From positions 1,200,878-1,227,417 of the forward strand of contig BJOX01000051.1 of NCBI GenBank assembly GCA_009731375.1: 26,540 nucleotides of DNA, in the 5' to 3' direction. The stretch is from Paulinella micropora (lineage: Eukaryota > Cercozoa > Imbricatea > Euglyphida). The notes under the pieces were generated by a model. The model had not been told where the DNA came from, made no database searches, and saw nothing but the letters and a program-made list of their open reading frames with translations. The first letter of the stretch is position 1; every line of letters starts with the position of its first letter. Below are positions 23,070 to 26,540 of this stretch, one piece after another. A program made the position numbers and the translations under genes.

Positions 23070-25818
23070 TCACATTATTTGGAAACCGAGCGGGATGCTG
23101 TCGTTATCGTTAATAAACTCGCGGCCCGCCCATTTATTCTCATTAACTTGTTTTTTTATGTTTTGGTTGTGTATTATACTAAAATGCGGGACTTGTTGCT
23201 GTTTGCTGTTTCTGTTCATATGTATTTTTTTCATTTGGAAGTCCTTAACGTTTTCAACTGACCCGCCTTTGTCCATCTTATCAAATATAGTGGGGTTGAG
23301 TTGCTTAGCCTCCAAGCCTTTACCCCTAAAGTGGAAGTATCTTTTAACGCCGTTTACCACTTCAATATGAACTCCTTTCGCTGTATGCTTTAAGTCGTTC
23401 TTGGTCATTCCTTCCGTAAAGGCGTCCTTCGTTGTAAATTCTAACATATACAATTTCGGAGCTATCCACGAGGCTCTTGTAATTTTACATCCATCGCCTA
23501 AATCGTCTCCAATACCTCCTAATTTTTTATTCCCCATATTCTTTACATGCTTGGCACATCTTGCGTGGATTTGTAAGCTGTCGGTATCGATATAATAGAA
23601 GTCATCGGCGATACTCCCATTCGGATTAGCCTCCTTCATATACTTGTACATAATACGACGGCTGTATGCTAGTATGAATGCTCCGTAGTGTGTCGGCTTG
23701 GTTATGCTTTCTTCTAATATCACTGGATTGCGAGGGAGGCCTGTTAAATACCATAAGTCCTTCCCATCCTTATCGACGAATTTTACTATGTCGGTTATTT
23801 GGTTGCGGTTCCAAAATTTCCAGTATTCGTCGTTAGTAGTTATATACGCTGTTTTTGAAGGAATTGGCTTTTGTATCATCTTGCCGTATAGACTATTCAT
23901 AAACAACTTGGCGAGCAAATATTGCGGGGTACCTTTCTCCGCATCTTCCTTCGCCTTGAACATATCGTCTATGTATGATTTGAAAACTTGCTCTCCGCGG
24001 GCGGAGTAGTATCCTCTATGAATGCTGACCGTATAACCTTCGGCTACCATATCGGTGATATCTACACTCGTCAGCCATTGGTCCTTCATATCTTCTAGCC
24101 GCCATTTAAGAGAGCCCATGCGGTCTCGCTGTCCAATTCTGGAGTGTAGTATATTTTTCGGAGAAATGTAGTCGAGGTTATAGATACCGAGTGGAAGGTT
24201 TCGCGGGTCGAACGGTCCAAGCACTCTTGCCTAGTCTTGGCATCCATATCCTCCCATCTGCTAGCTTTCGTATCGTGGTCGAAGTCTCCCTTCATAACGT
24301 CGCAACCCATACTTTCAAGATTAGCTTTTAGACTTCTCTGAGTGTGCTTACACGTATCCCACGTCTTAATATTTTCAAACTCTAAACTAATGATAGAGCC
24401 GTTATTAATTTTTGATTCCTTAATCTTAATACCTCTTTTTATTAATTCTTGGTGTATGAAGTAGTGGTCAAAGTTCGCTCCGTTAAACGCGTTGACATAC
24501 AGAATTGGTTGTTCGTCCTTTTTCTTATTTCTGCTTCGTTTGAGTGGTTTTACCCATCCCTCCTTTATCTTCTTACCTCGTTCGATTAAAAGGTCGACGA
24601 ATTTACTTATACAATCTTCGCCGGCTATGTATTGAAAGCCTTCGCCGCCTTGTGTGTATCCGACTATGTAGCAGTCGTGGATATCGTAGCCGTCCGCTAT
24701 TTCTTTATTCCTCCATGTTTCTAAGTCGTAATGAATTATGCTGTCGTTGTTGATGTGGTCTTCAGGGTAGAAGTCAGTCAGTAAGCATCGTTTACCATTC
24801 TTTTTTAACCGGCTATCTACGAAGTGCTTTCTGTTAAGGTCGCATGTGTGCTTATTAATATAAACTCGCAGGCAGTCCTCACATTTCTTTTTAAACTGTT
24901 TTTCTAGTCCATAATAGTGGTTATTTTCTAGAAATATTAGTTTGTCCGCCTCTTCGCAGTCATTACTCGTTCGTATGACGTCCTTTGTTATCGCATTTGT
25001 TAATTCGTACGTTTCACCTTCTTTTATGTACTTGTTTAAGATTTCAACTGCTATGGAAAACGGTATAGGCGAATTAGGTTCAAGTTTAAACTCGCTTCTA
25101 ACATCATTACATCTCTTCTTATTCAGCGGGTGAATGTTGAGTATATCCTTACACAGGAAGAATAAGCAGTTATTGTTTTTACTCGGTGGCGATATCTTCC
25201 TCCCCTCTTCAACTTTTTCCCGCTTCTCCTTTTTTCCTTCATAGCATCCTCCGCCGTTCTCTTAAACGAATACTATTTCAACATATTTGATATCTCTTTC
25301 GTATCCATTCTCGCCAGCTTCTATGTTGCTTATGTTGAACTCGTTAAGTGCGTCAATAAACTTGGTGTCATATTCGCGGAGTAAGAAAGAGTTAAATGTT
25401 TGCTTTTTGTAATAGTGGTCGTATCTTTCCCCAGGTATGGTGCTGTATGTTATAGATATGTTAACATCGGCATTATTCGTCATACCTCGGCTCCTAGCAT
25501 TTCTTATAGCCGGTATCAATACTTTCTCTTCCAGTCTGTCAGTATCGTAGAAACTTATATCAAGGTTTTTAAAATAGTATGTGAGAGAGTTCAAACGATT
25601 ACTTCTTATAACCTTATAATTGTATGCTCTAAATTCTCGTTGCTTCGCTTCTCGCGTCTTAGCCTCTCGGAGATTCGCTCTTGTATTGCTACGGATGTTA
25701 GATAAAGTTCCCGGCGGTTTCTTTTATCTTTCGTTTCAATCTTTCTAAGCTTAGCCTTAGCTTGAAGTAGCTCCACGTGTCTTTTGTTTGGTCTCGATGG
25801 TAGTTGTGGTTTGGACAT
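23070..25818 (-). pseudogene. Protein-primed family B DNA polymerase, disrupted
   Basis: Runs from ATG 25818 (MSKPQLPSRPNKRHVELLQA) to stop 23070. The N-terminal basic helical region changes frame between about 25606 and 25720. The next segment is open until one TAA at 25262-25264, after which the same frame continues. The 3'-5' exonuclease shows HYDLETW (about 24717-24735), NAFNGANFDHYF and a TWDTCKHTQRSLKANL region. Near 24213-24232 the frame changes again. The polymerase part resumes at LPLGIYNLDYISPKN, then KLFMNSLYGKM (motif B, about 23878-23909), YYIDTDS (motif C, 23578-23595) and APKLYMLEF (KxY). The DxxSLYP motif A expected between exonuclease and these segments is absent, so a deletion of roughly 100-200 residues is inferred. 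The C-terminus (IPLGFQIM) looks natural. The enzyme would have copied the element's linear genome. Confidence 0.9.
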
Positions 25819-25952
25819 TTTACAGTTATGTATATCTTAGGTAAGATACTTTTTCTAAAAATAATTAATTAATGTTTTTACCGTTATTATATGGCGCGTA
25901 TGTCTTTAGATGAAAAATATTTTTACCTGGACCGAAAAAAAATTAAAGGGGT
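25819..25952. promoter_or_regulatory. AT-rich spacer upstream of polymerase
   Basis: Contains ATAATTAATTAATGTTTTTA and, on the minus strand, TATAATAACGG about 60 bp before the polymerase ATG. Likely promoter for the minus-strand polymerase gene. Confidence 0.45.
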
Positions 25953-26150
25953 TTAGACCTGTATTTTACTCAGTCTATCTTCCAGCTCGTGTATCTTCCT
26001 TTTGTATTCCTCTAATTCTTGCTTTTGCTTTAATGCTTTTGCTTTTCTTTCCTCCTTCAGCCTTTCTTGGTGGCGGTAGTAGTATGCGAGAGCCTTCTCG
26101 TTATTTCTCTTTCGTCTTGCTTCTCCTTCGTATAGTTTTGGTCTTGGCAT
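25953..26150 (-). CDS. Small basic coiled-coil protein
   Basis: 65 residues from ATG 26150. A basic segment (GEARRKRNNEKALAYYYRHQ) is followed by a heptad-spaced helix (LEEYKRKIHELEDRLSKIQV), a layout like a miniature bZIP, though the strict bZIP N-x7-R spacing is not met. The YYYRHQERLKEERKA stretch also resembles helical modules next to some viral endonucleases. It begins MPRPK, comparable to MPRGN of the gene at 8559-9080. It is first in the right-end minus-strand group, next to the TIR. A regulatory DNA-binding role is possible but unproven. Confidence 0.6.
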   Translation of the reverse strand: MPRPKLYEGEARRKRNNEKALAYYYRHQERLKEERKAKALKQKQELEEYKRKIHELEDRLSKIQV

Positions 26151-26213
26151 CTTCTGTATTATATTAATATGAATATATTTTTATAAATGTAAAATAATTA
26201 ATTAAATTATTCT
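26151..26213. other. AT-rich subterminal spacer
   Basis: Short AT-rich gap between the last gene and the right TIR, with ATATTAATATGAATATATTT and AATAATTAATTAAATTA. Probable promoter for the small minus-strand gene. Confidence 0.4.
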
Positions 26214-26341
26214 CTTGGATTTCTCTCTTTCGTCTATAGCTGTCTTTATGATGTCGAATTTTATGATTTGGGCTGAATAACCTTTTTTAGGCAGGGCATT
26301 TTTCTTAAAAAATGACCCCCTAAAAAAGGTACTTACCTTCT
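26214..26341 (-). repeat. Right terminal inverted repeat
   Basis: Reverse complement matches 5687-5814 with few differences. It ends CTTACCTTCT at 26341. The internal hairpin (26282-26330) is better preserved than the left one: CCTTTTTTAGG faces CCTAAAAAAGG, with nested ATTTTTCTT/AAAAAATGA pairing. Confidence 0.93.
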
Positions 26342-26347
26342 CTCACG
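26342..26347. repeat. Right target-site duplication CTCACG
   Basis: Identical to 5681-5686. It is followed by GGTGAG, so the right side reads CTCACGGGTGAG, a perfect 5-bp-arm palindrome around GG. Confidence 0.9.
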
Positions 26348-26403
26348 GGTGAGACGATGGAGGCGCATGTGCAGAAATGCATCAGCCATTGACAGAGAAG
26401 CAC

Positions 26404-26404
<1 letters not shown>

Positions 26405-26472
<68 letters not shown>
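26405..26472. repeat. (ATT)n microsatellite
   Basis: About 68 bp of ATT directly before SINE copy 3, just as (TTA/ATT) repeats precede copies 1 and 2. Confidence 0.95.
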
Positions 26473-26473
26473 G

Positions 26474-26540
26474 GACACCGTGATAGCCCAGTGGTCAAGT
26501 TCTACCATCTGGGCCCTGTCGCCAGTTCGATTCCCGTCGG
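26474..26540 (+). mobile_element. tRNA-derived SINE, copy 3 (cut by window end)
   Basis: Begins GGACACCGTGATAGCCCAGT and is identical to the head of copy 2 through the B box (AGTTCGATTCCCGTCGG) as far as the window goes. The remainder lies outside. Confidence 0.85.

Larger units (their letters stand above)
5687..26341. mobile_element. Polinton/Maverick element, full length, decayed
   Basis: A 20,655-bp element bounded by ~128-bp inverted repeats starting AGAAGGTAAG and ending CTTACCTTCT, flanked by the 6-bp duplication CTCACG. It carries every Polinton hallmark: integrase (7305-8297, minus), protein-primed family B polymerase (23070-25818, minus), A32-type packaging ATPase (14428-15249), adenain-like protease (16435-17256), penton-like protein (17365-18177) and major capsid protein (18243-19799). 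It adds a fibre with an S74 chaperone, a lipase and several small genes. In-frame stops in three major genes plus frameshifts and a polymerase deletion show that this copy is no longer autonomous. That its relatives form virions is inferred from gene content. Confidence 0.96.

Noticed and set aside
9153-25818. Alternative genetic code or introns explaining the internal stops
   Set aside because: TGA, TAG and TAA are each found once inside different genes, and the frame continues directly across each stop with no need to excise sequence; frameshifts elsewhere also point to decay.
25910-26167. 85-residue hydrophobic plus-strand frame near the right end
   Set aside because: It is the reverse of the basic coiled-coil gene at 25953-26150, whose Lys/Glu codons read as Phe/Leu/Ser on the other strand.

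Overview
The window is eukaryotic chromosomal DNA. It contains one apparently full-length but mutationally decayed Polinton/Maverick-type virus-like DNA transposon, placed at 5687-26341 (20,655 bp). The boundaries rest on three agreeing signals. There are ~128-bp terminal inverted repeats that begin AG and end CT. There is a perfect 6-bp target-site duplication (CTCACG at 5681-5686 and 26342-26347). The cargo is the Polinton core set: retroviral-like integrase, protein-primed family B DNA polymerase, packaging ATPase, adenovirus-type cysteine protease, penton-like minor capsid protein and major capsid protein. The host cannot be named from this sequence. Long (GAA)n, (CT)n and (TTA)n microsatellites, a tRNA-derived SINE and degenerate non-LTR reverse transcriptases fit an animal (for example a marine invertebrate), but that is inference.

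Layout. Positions 1-5686 are gene-poor host DNA: microsatellites, several short retroelement 3' ends with (GAA)n tails, a broken non-LTR reverse transcriptase (3424-4743) and two tandem SINE copies (5174-5686). The element is inserted at the tail of the second SINE. The right flank (26348-26540) has an (ATT)n tract and the head of a third SINE copy cut by the window edge.

Inside the element, the left part (6053-9080) has minus-strand genes: a coiled-coil protein, the integrase, a small F-box-like/zinc protein and an acidic/basic protein. One plus-strand gene of unknown function lies among them at 6821-7243. A plus-strand virion block follows: a long trimeric-fibre-like protein with a discoidin-like domain and a C-terminal S74 intramolecular chaperone, a two-helix membrane protein, a small beta-rich protein, the packaging ATPase, two basic proteins, the maturation protease, the penton protein, the major capsid protein and a second surface-type protein. 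A minus-strand Cys-rich (PSI-like) secreted protein sits inside this block. The right part has small accessory genes (a DUF3223-like protein, a tandemly duplicated GKYKG-type domain), a plus-strand lipase, and the polymerase plus a small coiled-coil gene on the minus strand.

Together the genes describe a virus that could integrate (integrase), replicate its genome by protein priming (polymerase), package it (ATPase), build and mature an icosahedral capsid (major capsid protein, penton, protease) and attach to or enter cells (fibre, lipase). The copy is not intact. The fibre, major capsid and polymerase genes each carry one in-frame stop, using three different stop codons. The polymerase also has frameshifts and appears to have lost the segment with palm motif A. 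Several accessory genes are frameshifted. It is best read as a fossil whose gene content is still legible.
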